Assembly: GCF_000348985.1 (NCBI RefSeq) | Contig: NC_035925.1 | Coordinates: forward strand, 62,001 to 126,000 | Length of the DNA stretch: 64,000 bases | DNA from: Huiozyma naganishii CBS 8797 | Taxonomy: Eukaryota; Ascomycota; Saccharomycetes; Saccharomycetales; Saccharomycetaceae | Reading direction: 5' to 3' | In this document: piece by piece, positions 19,307-27,845 of the stretch | How positions within the stretch are numbered: the first letter of the stretch is position 1 | Layout: the number at the start of each line of letters is the position of its first letter | Notes under the pieces: generated by a model | The model's input: the letters and a program-made list of their open reading frames with translations, nothing else | Database searches by the model: none | What the model was told of the DNA's origin: nothing | Made by a program: the position numbers and the translations under genes

Positions 19307-22204
19307 ATGCCCTGTCCTGTTGTCAATGGTACGTCGTACATCACGGTGAAGCTGTGCTTGCAAGATTTGTTGAAATCGTGCGAGACTTTCTACAAGAAAC
19401 TGCTAAAACTGAACTCCGATGAGAGTGAGGATGCAACAGGTCGGGATTCGACTCTGTTTAACGACGCGTTGGTCTTGAAACTGGTTGTCAAGGACGATTC
19501 TGCCCTTAGGGAAGTTTTCACGCAGCAGAAGAAGGATTTGGTTTATCGTATCAAGAGTCACGATTGGCGGAGTTTGGTGAACGAATGTGTGACGTACTCC
19601 GTTGATGATTTGGTGGAAGCTGTGACGGTATTAGCTGATCTGGACGCGCCGTACCAATGCTGGCCGAACGACATTGATCCCTTGCAAGTGTACACCCTGG
19701 ACCCAATGGGAAACGTGGTAGGGTTAACCTCGTCCAAAAACGGTATGAGCACTACGAAACAGAACATGTCCACTGCTCCTACTACTGCGTTGCCCTCATT
19801 AGTTGCCTCCAGGGCCCAGTCGTACACAGACCTTACCAAAAATGTCCCCACGGGTGCCTCGTATCCGTCGCTCCCCATCGGCAATGCTGGCGCGAACTCT
19901 CAAAGGAAGAGGTGCATTGCTGTTCTTACGTCAGGTGGCGATGCTCAAGGTATGAACCCTTTCGTCAGGGCAGTCGTGAGAACCGCGCTGTTTAAAGGCT
20001 GTCAACCGTTCGCAATCTTTGAAGGTTACAAGGGGTTGGTCCGCGGTGGTCCAGAGTACATTAAAGCGCTCAACTGGGAAGATGTCGATGGATGGAATGC
20101 ACAAGGTGGCACCAACATCGGTACCGCTCGGTGCAAAGAATTCAAAGAACGTGCTGGGAGACTCGCAGGTGCTTTGCATCTTATTGAGGCCGGGATTGAC
20201 GCTTTAATTGTCTGCGGTGGTGATGGGTCTCTGACGGGGGCTGATCTGTTCAGAGCAGAATGGCCCTCCTTGGTTGACGAGCTGTTAAACTCGGGCAAGA
20301 TCACTGCCGAGCAGGCGACTACCTACCAACACTTGACCATCTGCGGTGCTGTTGGGTCTATCGATAACGATATGGCGGATACAGATTCCACCATCGGGGC
20401 CTACTCTGCCCTAGACAGAATATGCGAGGCCGTCGATTACGTAGAGGCGACTGCTAAATCACATTCAAGAGCATTTGTTATTGAAGTTATGGGGAGACAC
20501 TGCGGTTGGTTGGCGTTGATGTCCGGTATTTGCACTTCTGCGGACTCTATATTTATTCCGGAGGAAGCTGTCGACCCGAAAACATGGAGAGACGATATGT
20601 GCAAAGTTGTGACCAAGCACAGAGAGAGAGGTAAGAGGACGACAATTGTTATTGTCGCCGAGGGGGCGTTGGACAGTGATTTGACTCCAGTTACCTCAGA
20701 GGACGTCCATAAGACTCTGGTGGACAGACTAGGCCTGGACACAAGAATTACCGTGCTGGGTCACGTTCAAAGAGGTGGTTCTGCAGTGGCCTTTGATAGA
20801 ATTTTAGCAACATTGCAAGGTGTCGAATCTGTCAATGCAGTGTTGGAGTCTACACCAAGCACTCCATCTCCAATCATTACTGTCAGTGAGAACCAGATTC
20901 AGAGAAAGTCTTTGGTGGAGTCTGTCAAGTCGACCAAATCGATTGCTGCGGCCATCAAAGAAAAAGAGTTTTCGCGCGTTCTTCAATTAAGAAACTCAGA
21001 ATTTGTCGAGCATTACGAAAATTACCTGGCCATCAACGCTGCTGATCACTATGCACCTCAACTTCCCAAGAAGGACCGCTTGAAAATTGCTATTGTGAAT
21101 GTTGGTGCACCTGCCGGGGGGATCAACTCTGCCGTGTATTCGATGACTGCTTTCTGTCTATCGCAAGGCCACAAACCGTATGCGATTTACAACGGTTGGA
21201 GTGGTCTGACAAGACATGAGAGTGTCCGGACTTTGACTTGGAAAAATGTTCTTGGGTGGGAAAGCTCTGGTGGTTCGGAACTAGGTACCGATAGGGACAT
21301 TCCGTCCAGTACCGATATCGGGATGATCGCCTACTATTTCGAGAAATACCAGTTTGATGGTTTGATTATAGTCGGTGGTTTCGAAGGGTTTGTTTCTCTT
21401 TACGAACTGGAAAGGGTCAGAGATGTGTACCCAGCTTTCAGAATCCCAATGGTTTTGATCCCAGCGACTTTATCCAACAACGTTCCAGGTACAGAGTACT
21501 CTTTGGGGAGTGATACCGCTTTGAACTCTTTAATTAAGTACTGCGATGTGATTGAACAGTCCGCGTCTTCCACTAAGGACAGGGCGTTCATTGTTGATTG
21601 TCAAGGTGGTAACAGTGGTTACTTAGCCACATGTACCCATATTGCCGTTGGTGCTCATGCGTCATACGTTCCTGAGGAAGGTATCACATTGGACCAATTG
21701 AAACAGGATATTACCAACATCGCAGAGGCGTTTGACTACTCGGATGGTAGAGAGGGTCAATTGATCCTGAAGACTACAAACGCATCCAAGGCGTTTTCTG
21801 CCACCGCACTCGCGGATGTTATGACTGCGGAGGCGGAAGGTAAGTTCAGTGTCAAGTCTGCCTTCCCGGGGCACATTCAGCAAGGTGGGAAGCCATCTCC
21901 TATCGACAGGACAAGAGCCACCAGGTTTACAATCCGTGCCGTGAAGTTTATTGAGGAGAAGCAGACAGTCTCGTGTACAGCAAGAGACAGCGTAACCGAG
22001 GTCAACTACAATCCGCTGGATAAGGCAAACACCTCCACTGCCGTTGTGTTGGGTGTCAAGAACGCGAAGGTGGTGTTTTCTCCCATCAAATCCGTTTACG
22101 AGAAGGAGACCGATGTCAAGAAGAGAATTCCCAAAGTGATCCACTGGACTCCATTACGTTCTATAGCAGACCATCTCTCCGGACGTAAGAAAGTTCACAG
22201 CTAG
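19307..22204 (+). CDS. PFK2: 6-phosphofructokinase beta subunit
   Basis: A 965-residue subunit (S. cerevisiae Pfk2 959) of the heterooctameric enzyme that converts fructose-6-phosphate to fructose-1,6-bisphosphate. An N-terminal glyoxalase-like domain (VNGTSYITVK start, to about residue 190) is typical of yeast Pfk2 and distinguishes it from Pfk1. Two PFK repeats follow. The first has GGDAQGMN (about 210-217), GGDGSLTGA (about 304), GSIDND (about 349) and MGRHCGWLAL; the second, beginning IVNVGAPAGGINSA, is the regulatory half. Two CTTCC motifs in inverted orientation separated by AA (19257-19268), the core bound by Gcr1, lie just upstream of the ATG. In S. cerevisiae PFK2 is on another chromosome (YMR205C) that is partly a sister of this region. 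Confidence 0.96.
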   Translation: MPCPVVNGTSYITVKLCLQDLLKSCETFYKKLLKLNSDESEDATGRDSTLFNDALVLKLVVKDDSALREVFTQQKKDLVYRIKSHDWRSLVNECVTYSVDDLVEAVTVLADLDAPYQCWPNDIDPLQVYTLDPMGNVVGLTSSKNGMSTTKQNMSTAPTTALPSLVASRAQSYTDLTKNVPTGASYPSLPIGNAGANSQRKRCIAVLTSGGDAQGMNPFVRAVVRTALFKGCQPFAIFEGYKGLVRGGPEYIKALNWEDVDGWNAQGGTNIGTARCKEFKERAGRLAGALHLIEAGIDALIVCGGDGSLTGADLFRAEWPSLVDELLNSGKITAEQATTYQHLTICGAVGSIDNDMADTDSTIGAYSALDRICEAVDYVEATAKSHSRAFVIEVMGRHCGWLALMSGICTSADSIFIPEEAVDPKTWRDDMCKVVTKHRERGKRTTIVIVAEGALDSDLTPVTSEDVHKTLVDRLGLDTRITVLGHVQRGGSAVAFDRILATLQGVESVNAVLESTPSTPSPIITVSENQIQRKSLVESVKSTKSIAAAIKEKEFSRVLQLRNSEFVEHYENYLAINAADHYAPQLPKKDRLKIAIVNVGAPAGGINSAVYSMTAFCLSQGHKPYAIYNGWSGLTRHESVRTLTWKNVLGWESSGGSELGTDRDIPSSTDIGMIAYYFEKYQFDGLIIVGGFEGFVSLYELERVRDVYPAFRIPMVLIPATLSNNVPGTEYSLGSDTALNSLIKYCDVIEQSASSTKDRAFIVDCQGGNSGYLATCTHIAVGAHASYVPEEGITLDQLKQDITNIAEAFDYSDGREGQLILKTTNASKAFSATALADVMTAEAEGKFSVKSAFPGHIQQGGKPSPIDRTRATRFTIRAVKFIEEKQTVSCTARDSVTEVNYNPLDKANTSTAVVLGVKNAKVVFSPIKSVYEKETDVKKRIPKVIHWTPLRSIADHLSGRKKVHS

Positions 22205-22358
22205 TACCCTCTGTTTTGTTTTAGGTCTGCGACAACCCTCTTTATGTGACCTTTGTGTGCTATGACTGTTTATATACTGTATTTTGAAAGACTCGTTTCC
22301 AGTCTGTATATTGTATTAGACTATTCCGTATATAATATTATGATCCTTTCATCATCTA

Positions 22359-22808
22359 TCAGGCATCCTTCGGTTCTTTCGGTTCCTCCGATTTAGGTTT
22401 CACGTCCTTTTCGACGGATGCACTTTTAATCCTTTCCCTGAGTGTCTCGAGAAGAGCACCCTTTATCCTGAGTTCCTGTTCTTTGAAGGCAAGTTCTTGT
22501 TCCCACTCCTCCGGGGTTCTGCTCAGCAGTTCCATGCACTCGCTGTTCTCCGCTATGAGTTCTTTGCACGTACGCAGTCTGTGTCTTATAAACCCAGTGG
22601 AGGACTCCAGGTGGTTGGAAACGTTATTCGGGTCTCTTGTGATCTGGTTCAATGCGTAGAATATGTGTGGAATAAACTCTGAGGACGCTTTCAAAGGTGT
22701 GTTAGAACTCGTGGTTGACGATGACGCCGGCGGTGCTAGGGGTGTCTTGTTTGCTGGCGGCCGCAGAATGTCGTGAATTTCTCTCAGTCCCTCGTTTCTC
22801 AAATCCAT
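22359..22808 (-). CDS. CSE2: Mediator middle-module subunit Med9
   Basis: A 149-residue subunit of Mediator, the same length as S. cerevisiae Cse2/Med9. It has a low-complexity Pro/Ser/Thr stretch at about 18-40. The conserved segment EFIPHIFYALNQITRDPNNV (42-61) follows, then a long amphipathic helix (about 62-140) that pairs with Med4/Med7 in the middle module. It lies between PFK2 and NRM1; in S. cerevisiae CSE2 is YNR010W, next to PRP2 and NRM1, so the position agrees. Confidence 0.88.
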   Translation of the reverse strand: MDLRNEGLREIHDILRPPANKTPLAPPASSSTTSSNTPLKASSEFIPHIFYALNQITRDPNNVSNHLESSTGFIRHRLRTCKELIAENSECMELLSRTPEEWEQELAFKEQELRIKGALLETLRERIKSASVEKDVKPKSEEPKEPKDA

Positions 22809-23198
22809 CGTTGTGTCTGATCTCTGCTAATCTGTAGCTGTGCGGGTGTCTACCCTCGAGACTCACAACTTCCACCTGTTCCCCACCAAGTTGACAACTT
22901 GAGCGTTAGATGCGATGTCGAGAAAATTGAACTAAAAATTCAATAGAAAATTCGATTTATTGCTATATTTCAACTTCAAGACGAACCCAAAACCGTTAAG
23001 AAGTGTCTGGGACAATTAATTGATTGCACTATAGCGAATTTTACACCTGGTATTGAATTATATATATATGTAAGTGTGTGCTTGCGTGTACGTATACAAT
23101 TGCACAGTTCTTCCAGCCTGTGGGTGAAGAGATGACAGGTTTATGAGAGGAGGGAAGCCGGGGTGGTCATGGTGGATCGCTGCCTTTGTCAAGGTTTT
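22809..23198. other. Intergenic region CSE2-NRM1
   Basis: About 390 bases, AT-rich, with runs of A and T and a short TATATATA tract. It must hold the CSE2 promoter and the NRM1 3' end. No coding sequence, tRNA or repeat family was recognised. Confidence 0.6.
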
Positions 23199-24074
23199 CT
23201 ACACGTTAAATGCGTGTTCCTTGTTATAGCCCTGACCGCTGCTGCTTGTGAAGAGGTGGAGTAAAGACTTTGCCGCCTTCACGCTCATTGGTGTCTGCTG
23301 TCTCTGCCTCTGGTGGAAATTGGCTCCAATTTGGCTTCTGATTGGAGTTGTGTCGTTGCTGGTCTCAGCGAGTGTAGTAGACAGGTAACTTGTGTCCTTG
23401 ACGATAGTCGAGTCCGGGTCGTGCTCGTCAGCAGGGAGGGTGGTGTCGTGATGCAAATTGTTGTTCGCCGGGTCGCCATGGGGTCTCTTGGATTTCGCCG
23501 GGGTTCTGTAGTTCCCCTGCGATACGACGAGCTTTCTTCTCTTATGTGTTCTGCCCTTCGAGGCACGCTGTTGCCCTTTCTGCGGCTGCCCGCATTGTGT
23601 CTGTTTGATCAAGTGCTTTGACTTCAGGTCCGCGAATTTCAGGTCCGTTTGGCTTGTGACCAACTTGTAGTATGCAAATTGCAATCTCACTTGCAGTTTC
23701 TTGGAGACCGCACTGTAATCGTTGAGCTGCTGCGGTTTCTCCCCATTAGGCGATGCCTTCTCCGCTAGCGTCCCCGTGAATTGCAAGTAATTGCTCGATT
23801 TCGCGGACAATTGGCTCTGCCCTGCGTCGCTATTGCGGTCCAAAGGATGCAGCGGTCTCCTCCTGGACGTGATGGCATGCAGGATCCTGTTGGTCGGGGA
23901 GTGCATCGTGTTGGTGTCCCCAATTGACGCCCGCGTCGGCGGTGCCAGCACGCCTGCTTTCTTCAGCGGCGCAATTCTCCCAACCTTTTGCGGGGACCGA
24001 TTCACCATCATCGTGTTCAGTCTCGACTCGGCGAATTCACCCAGCGGCAGCCTGTATCCTTGTTCCAGTGACAT
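23199..24074 (-). CDS. NRM1: MBF transcriptional co-repressor Nrm1 (Whi5/Nrm1 family)
   Basis: A 291-residue protein (S. cerevisiae 249) that binds MBF and shuts off G1/S genes as cells leave G1. The GTB motif shared with Whi5 is visible around KKLQVRLQFAYYKLVTSQTD, followed by LKFADLKSK; this is the part that contacts Swi6-type subunits. The N-terminus holds MSLEQGYRLPLGEFAESR, where similarity to Nrm1 starts, so this Met was chosen; the frame extends 90 bases further upstream with a Cys-rich leader unlike the family. The rest is low-complexity and basic. The position next to LRO1 matches YNR009W. Whi5 is less likely because of synteny. Confidence 0.8.
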   Translation of the reverse strand: MSLEQGYRLPLGEFAESRLNTMMVNRSPQKVGRIAPLKKAGVLAPPTRASIGDTNTMHSPTNRILHAITSRRRPLHPLDRNSDAGQSQLSAKSSNYLQFTGTLAEKASPNGEKPQQLNDYSAVSKKLQVRLQFAYYKLVTSQTDLKFADLKSKHLIKQTQCGQPQKGQQRASKGRTHKRRKLVVSQGNYRTPAKSKRPHGDPANNNLHHDTTLPADEHDPDSTIVKDTSYLSTTLAETSNDTTPIRSQIGANFHQRQRQQTPMSVKAAKSLLHLFTSSSGQGYNKEHAFNV

Positions 24075-24398
24075 CGATACTGTGTTTGTTACCGTTTTGC
24101 AAAAGAAAGACTTGCAGATATTTGTGCACGCCTTTCCACCGTGCGCTGCAGAACTATAACACAACTAAACGGTGTCACGAACGGTACAGAACGTAGCCTG
24201 CCTCACGTCAGCCTCGAGACGCTAACGCAAACAAATCGAATCTCGAGAAACGAAACGCCAAAAGCAGAAATTTGTTTGTTTACGTTTTGTTTCTTTTTCT
24301 TCAGTTGCCGAAAAGGGAAACAAAAGTGACACAAAATCGATGTCTTTTTTTTTGAATTTTTTAATTTTTCATTTTTTTTAATCTTTTGTGTCGCCGTC

Positions 24399-26453
24399 TT
24401 ACATGGGGAACTGCAACTTGCGGACCCACTGGGTCATGTTGGTGAGCTGGCGGCTGCGGACGGTGTTGCCGTGGCCGCTGGCGATGCGCAGGATGTACTC
24501 GTTGAGTTCTGCGCTGCCCAGGATGTCGACGTGCTCGGCACTCTTGCCGCCGCCGCGTATGTCGAACCCCTGCGGCTCGTGTTTGATCTCGATGATTGTC
24601 ACGTTCATCCCGCTAGGGTTGTATGGGGACACCCCCTGCGCCCACTTGTGGCACATGGCCTGCGCGATGATCGGGACCGTGCCGTCCCCCTCGGTGAAGA
24701 ACACGGGCATCTTGCTGTCGTAATCTATTGTCAGGTTCAACGTGGACGCCGTGCGGTTATCGCTCTCCTTGTACACGTACGCGCGCTCCGTCGGGTTGTT
24801 CACACCGTAGATGCAGTATATCTTCATATCCGGAGCGTTCGGAAGGGCCACCTCCAGTGGGTTAGACCAGTGGCGGTGGTGCTTTTTGTTCTTTTTTAGT
24901 TCTCCCTTTGTTTTCGAGTAGCCGAAGGTGTACTGATCGCGGATGCGCTCTTGCAACCAGGAGGGGGACAACTTGTTTACGAGTTCCAGCGAGCCGTCCA
25001 TGGTCAAGTTGCTGAACTTGTCGCTTACGACTCTTTCAAAACGGATGAAATTGCCGTAGGTGTCCGTATTGTTGTGCTGCGCGTCCTCTGGTGAAAAGGA
25101 CGCGTTCCCCCAAATCATGTCTCCACCCTTGGGTAACATGGAGGGGATCCCTCCCCAAGTTTGCAACATTTGCAATCTCTCCTTCCTACTGAAAAACTTC
25201 TCTAGCCCGTACATGGCCAAAGTGTTCAACTGGATGGTATCCTTCATTTCACCGCTGATCAGCGCGGGGACACATTTCGGCGCGCCCAGCAGAGTACCAG
25301 CAACGTTGATGAATGAATCAATGTGTTTATCAACCCAACCATCATTTGCATTCCCATACAACTTACCTTTTGCTTCCACCCATTGCAAGAAGTAGAAGAT
25401 GACCTGGGACCCCATGGAATGGCCTACAAGGACAACTTTTTCCCCGCTCAAATCGTACAGAACCTCGATTTGACTTTTAAGCTTCGTAAAGTATCTGTCC
25501 CGCACCTCCAGATCCAAATATGCCAGCCGCCAGTCGTAAGCCGCGGTAACCATCTTGTCCGGATCGTACCCGATAGCACCGAGGTTCTCAATGACTTTGT
25601 TCCAAATCCAATACCCAGCAATGAAAAAATCGGAGGCCTCAAAACCTTGCGCTGCACGTAACCGAACGTTTGGAGGGTCCAGCCCTGTCTTCGGATCTAA
25701 CTTGACGTGTTTCAGCCAGCAAACTTTGTCTAGCACCATAGTTCTCAGCATGTAGAAGGACCCCCACATCCGCTTCCTGAAATGCGTGGATGAGTCACAG
25801 CCATCGACATCGGACACCCCCCAACTCTCAATCCCCGTAGAAGTGACACCGGGGACCAGTACCACTGGATGCTTCGCTTTGGCTCCAATCTCCTCGGTCA
25901 ATTGATTACCTACAGCAAACGAGTGTTGAAGGTTCTTCTCCAAAGAACTCGTGGGGAGCACAACGTTTTGCAAATCCGAAAAGAAACTTGACACGCCTTG
26001 TGGCAATACGGTCTTCCAGTCGTCCACGTAGTCCCTGACGTTCTCAAAATTCACAAGGTTATCGAACAAATCTTTATTCTGACTATGGACATGCGACGCA
26101 CCAAAATAAGCTGGGATCACCAAACCCAGAAACGCACCAAAGATAAACACAACCTTCCGAGAATCACTCCACCGTTTCTTCGGAGCGGCCTCACCTCTCG
26201 AGCGGTCACTGAGAGATGTCCTCCTTCTCATAGATGGCCTGCTGCGCCTGATCTTTGGCGAGGGGCTGCCCATATGCGAAAAGTCGCCACTCATAATCGG
26301 CTCCATCTCACTGTAGTAGCTGTCATTATCGGTATTCCCACCTGACTCGCTGAAAAAGTTACCACTCCCTGTAGTGAAACTGCTCCCGCTCTCACTTCTA
26401 TAGCGCCGTTTAAGTCTCCTGGACCGTCTCCGCTGCAATTGAGAACCATCCAT
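24399..26453 (-). CDS. LRO1: Phospholipid:diacylglycerol acyltransferase (PDAT)
   Basis: A 684-residue ER membrane enzyme (S. cerevisiae 661) that makes triacylglycerol by moving an acyl chain from phospholipid to diacylglycerol. A basic cytosolic N-terminus (1-98) precedes one membrane span at 101-119; the lumenal LCAT-like domain follows. The serine nucleophile is in GHSMGSQ (about 340-346), the Asp in FTEGDGTVPI and the His in EHVDILGS near the C-terminus, so the triad is complete. The conserved PGVTSTGIESW lid region is present. It is divergent from ATG3 with 253 bases between starts. Matches YNR008W. Confidence 0.95.
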   Translation of the reverse strand: MDGSQLQRRRSRRLKRRYRSESGSSFTTGSGNFFSESGGNTDNDSYYSEMEPIMSGDFSHMGSPSPKIRRSRPSMRRRTSLSDRSRGEAAPKKRWSDSRKVVFIFGAFLGLVIPAYFGASHVHSQNKDLFDNLVNFENVRDYVDDWKTVLPQGVSSFFSDLQNVVLPTSSLEKNLQHSFAVGNQLTEEIGAKAKHPVVLVPGVTSTGIESWGVSDVDGCDSSTHFRKRMWGSFYMLRTMVLDKVCWLKHVKLDPKTGLDPPNVRLRAAQGFEASDFFIAGYWIWNKVIENLGAIGYDPDKMVTAAYDWRLAYLDLEVRDRYFTKLKSQIEVLYDLSGEKVVLVGHSMGSQVIFYFLQWVEAKGKLYGNANDGWVDKHIDSFINVAGTLLGAPKCVPALISGEMKDTIQLNTLAMYGLEKFFSRKERLQMLQTWGGIPSMLPKGGDMIWGNASFSPEDAQHNNTDTYGNFIRFERVVSDKFSNLTMDGSLELVNKLSPSWLQERIRDQYTFGYSKTKGELKKNKKHHRHWSNPLEVALPNAPDMKIYCIYGVNNPTERAYVYKESDNRTASTLNLTIDYDSKMPVFFTEGDGTVPIIAQAMCHKWAQGVSPYNPSGMNVTIIEIKHEPQGFDIRGGGKSAEHVDILGSAELNEYILRIASGHGNTVRSRQLTNMTQWVRKLQFPM

Positions 26454-26706
26454 CGTTAAGTAAACCCACTAATATTAAAAGAGCAAAAGTTCAACGGTAT
26501 ATCCTGATCGTTAGTGTGATCTTTGCAACTTACGAAGAGAGGAATCGTCGTTGCTTTCAAGGTTCCGTATCTTCCTCTTCTCTTTTTTTTAAATATGAAT
26601 ATAATTAGTTGATTTTAGAGATGAAGTAGATTCCGATTTTAAGCTGTTACAAAGGGAACACTGTAACAGCGAAGAGAAAATACACCCGGTAAGGACCGCA
26701 ACAGCG

Positions 26707-27618
26707 ATGCTACGATCTAAAATTAGCAGTTGGAGGGAATATTTGACCCCTGTAACACACAAATCCACGTTTTTCAGCAGCGGCGAAATCACTCCGGAGG
26801 AGTTTACGTTGTCCGGTGACTATCTGACACACATGTTCCCTACATGGCGATGGAACGGTAATGAGGAGTCCCTGAAGAACGCTAGTGTAAGAGATTTCCT
26901 TCCTGAGGGGAAGCAGTTTCTTGTTACGAGAAAGGTCCCCTCTTCGGTTCGTGCGAACGCCTTCTTTGAAGCGGGTGCGATGGGGCCAAGTGCATTTATA
27001 TTCGACGAAGAGGAGTTGTCGAAGTCTACTGCGGACACTGACCCTTCCCCCCTGGCAAACCCGGAAGCCTCTCAAGATATAGATGAGGCTATTGGTGAAC
27101 TGGAGATTTCTGAGAGTATCGGAAGCAGGGATGGTGATGATGACGAAATTATAATAAAGAGTGATGAGAACAAGAGGTATTATGATCTGTACATTACGTA
27201 TTCAACCTCGTACAGGGTACCCAAAATGTACATCGTTGGATATAACGCGCAGGGCTCCCCGCTAACCGCTGATGAAATGTTCGAAGATATTACAAAGGAG
27301 TACAGACACAAAACTGCCACAATCGAGAAGCTGCCCTTTTATAAAGGCACGGTTATCTCGGTGTCGATACACCCTTGTAAGCATGCTAACGTGATGAAGG
27401 TTCTTCTCGAAAAAATACGCCAGGTGAAGAAGAGAGAGAGGGATCAAACTGAACAGTCTCAACTGCAGTCCACAGAATCGATGGAGGACGACTGGGAGGA
27501 TTTGCAGGATGATATAAATGACACGCTGCGCGTGGATCAATACTTGGTGGTATTTTTGAAATTCATAACCGGTATCATTCCTAGTATTGAGCATGATTAT
27601 ACGATGGAAGGATGGTAG
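26707..27618 (+). CDS. ATG3: E2-like conjugating enzyme Atg3
   Basis: A 303-residue enzyme (S. cerevisiae 310) that transfers Atg8 to phosphatidylethanolamine during autophagy. The N-terminal amphipathic helix (MLRSKISSWREYLTPV) senses membrane curvature. The active-site Cys224 is in SIHPCKHANVMK. The WEDL sequence at 263-266, within an acidic stretch, is the Atg8-interacting motif. The flexible acidic region at about 100-155 corresponds to the Atg7-binding insert. A C-terminal GIIPSIEHDYTMEGW ends the E2 fold as in other Atg3 proteins. Matches YNR007C, between LRO1 and VPS27. Confidence 0.95.
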   Translation: MLRSKISSWREYLTPVTHKSTFFSSGEITPEEFTLSGDYLTHMFPTWRWNGNEESLKNASVRDFLPEGKQFLVTRKVPSSVRANAFFEAGAMGPSAFIFDEEELSKSTADTDPSPLANPEASQDIDEAIGELEISESIGSRDGDDDEIIIKSDENKRYYDLYITYSTSYRVPKMYIVGYNAQGSPLTADEMFEDITKEYRHKTATIEKLPFYKGTVISVSIHPCKHANVMKVLLEKIRQVKKRERDQTEQSQLQSTESMEDDWEDLQDDINDTLRVDQYLVVFLKFITGIIPSIEHDYTMEGW

Positions 27619-27782
27619 AGCATTACTTTCCGTTGTGGAGAAACTCACTTAGAAATACCGGTATAAACGGCAGATAAAATTCAACAAAAAAGGAAATTTA
27701 TCACACTCTCCTATGAGGTTTTTGACCAGCCATGGCAGCTTCTTATTCATGCACTTACGTAACTAAAGTCATATATATACAA

Positions 27783-27806
27783 GTATATATATATATATAT
27801 ATATAA
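27783..27806. repeat. (AT)n tract
   Basis: Uninterrupted alternating AT of about 12 units, immediately after another ATATAT run, in the convergent gap between ATG3 and VPS27. Probably part of 3'-end formation signals for both genes. Confidence 0.85.
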
Positions 27807-27845
27807 AATGATGGATTGGTGATAGGTTGGGGCAGGTGTAGTTAA

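Noticed and set aside
19935..19960. Pro to Gln change in the PFK2 catalytic motif (GGDAQGMN)
   Set aside because: Gln at this place also occurs in animal phosphofructokinases, so it is not a sign of inactivation.
24280..24300. Near match to the ARS consensus (GTTTACGTTTT)
   Set aside because: One mismatch, common in AT-rich DNA, and the origin consensus of this species is not known.
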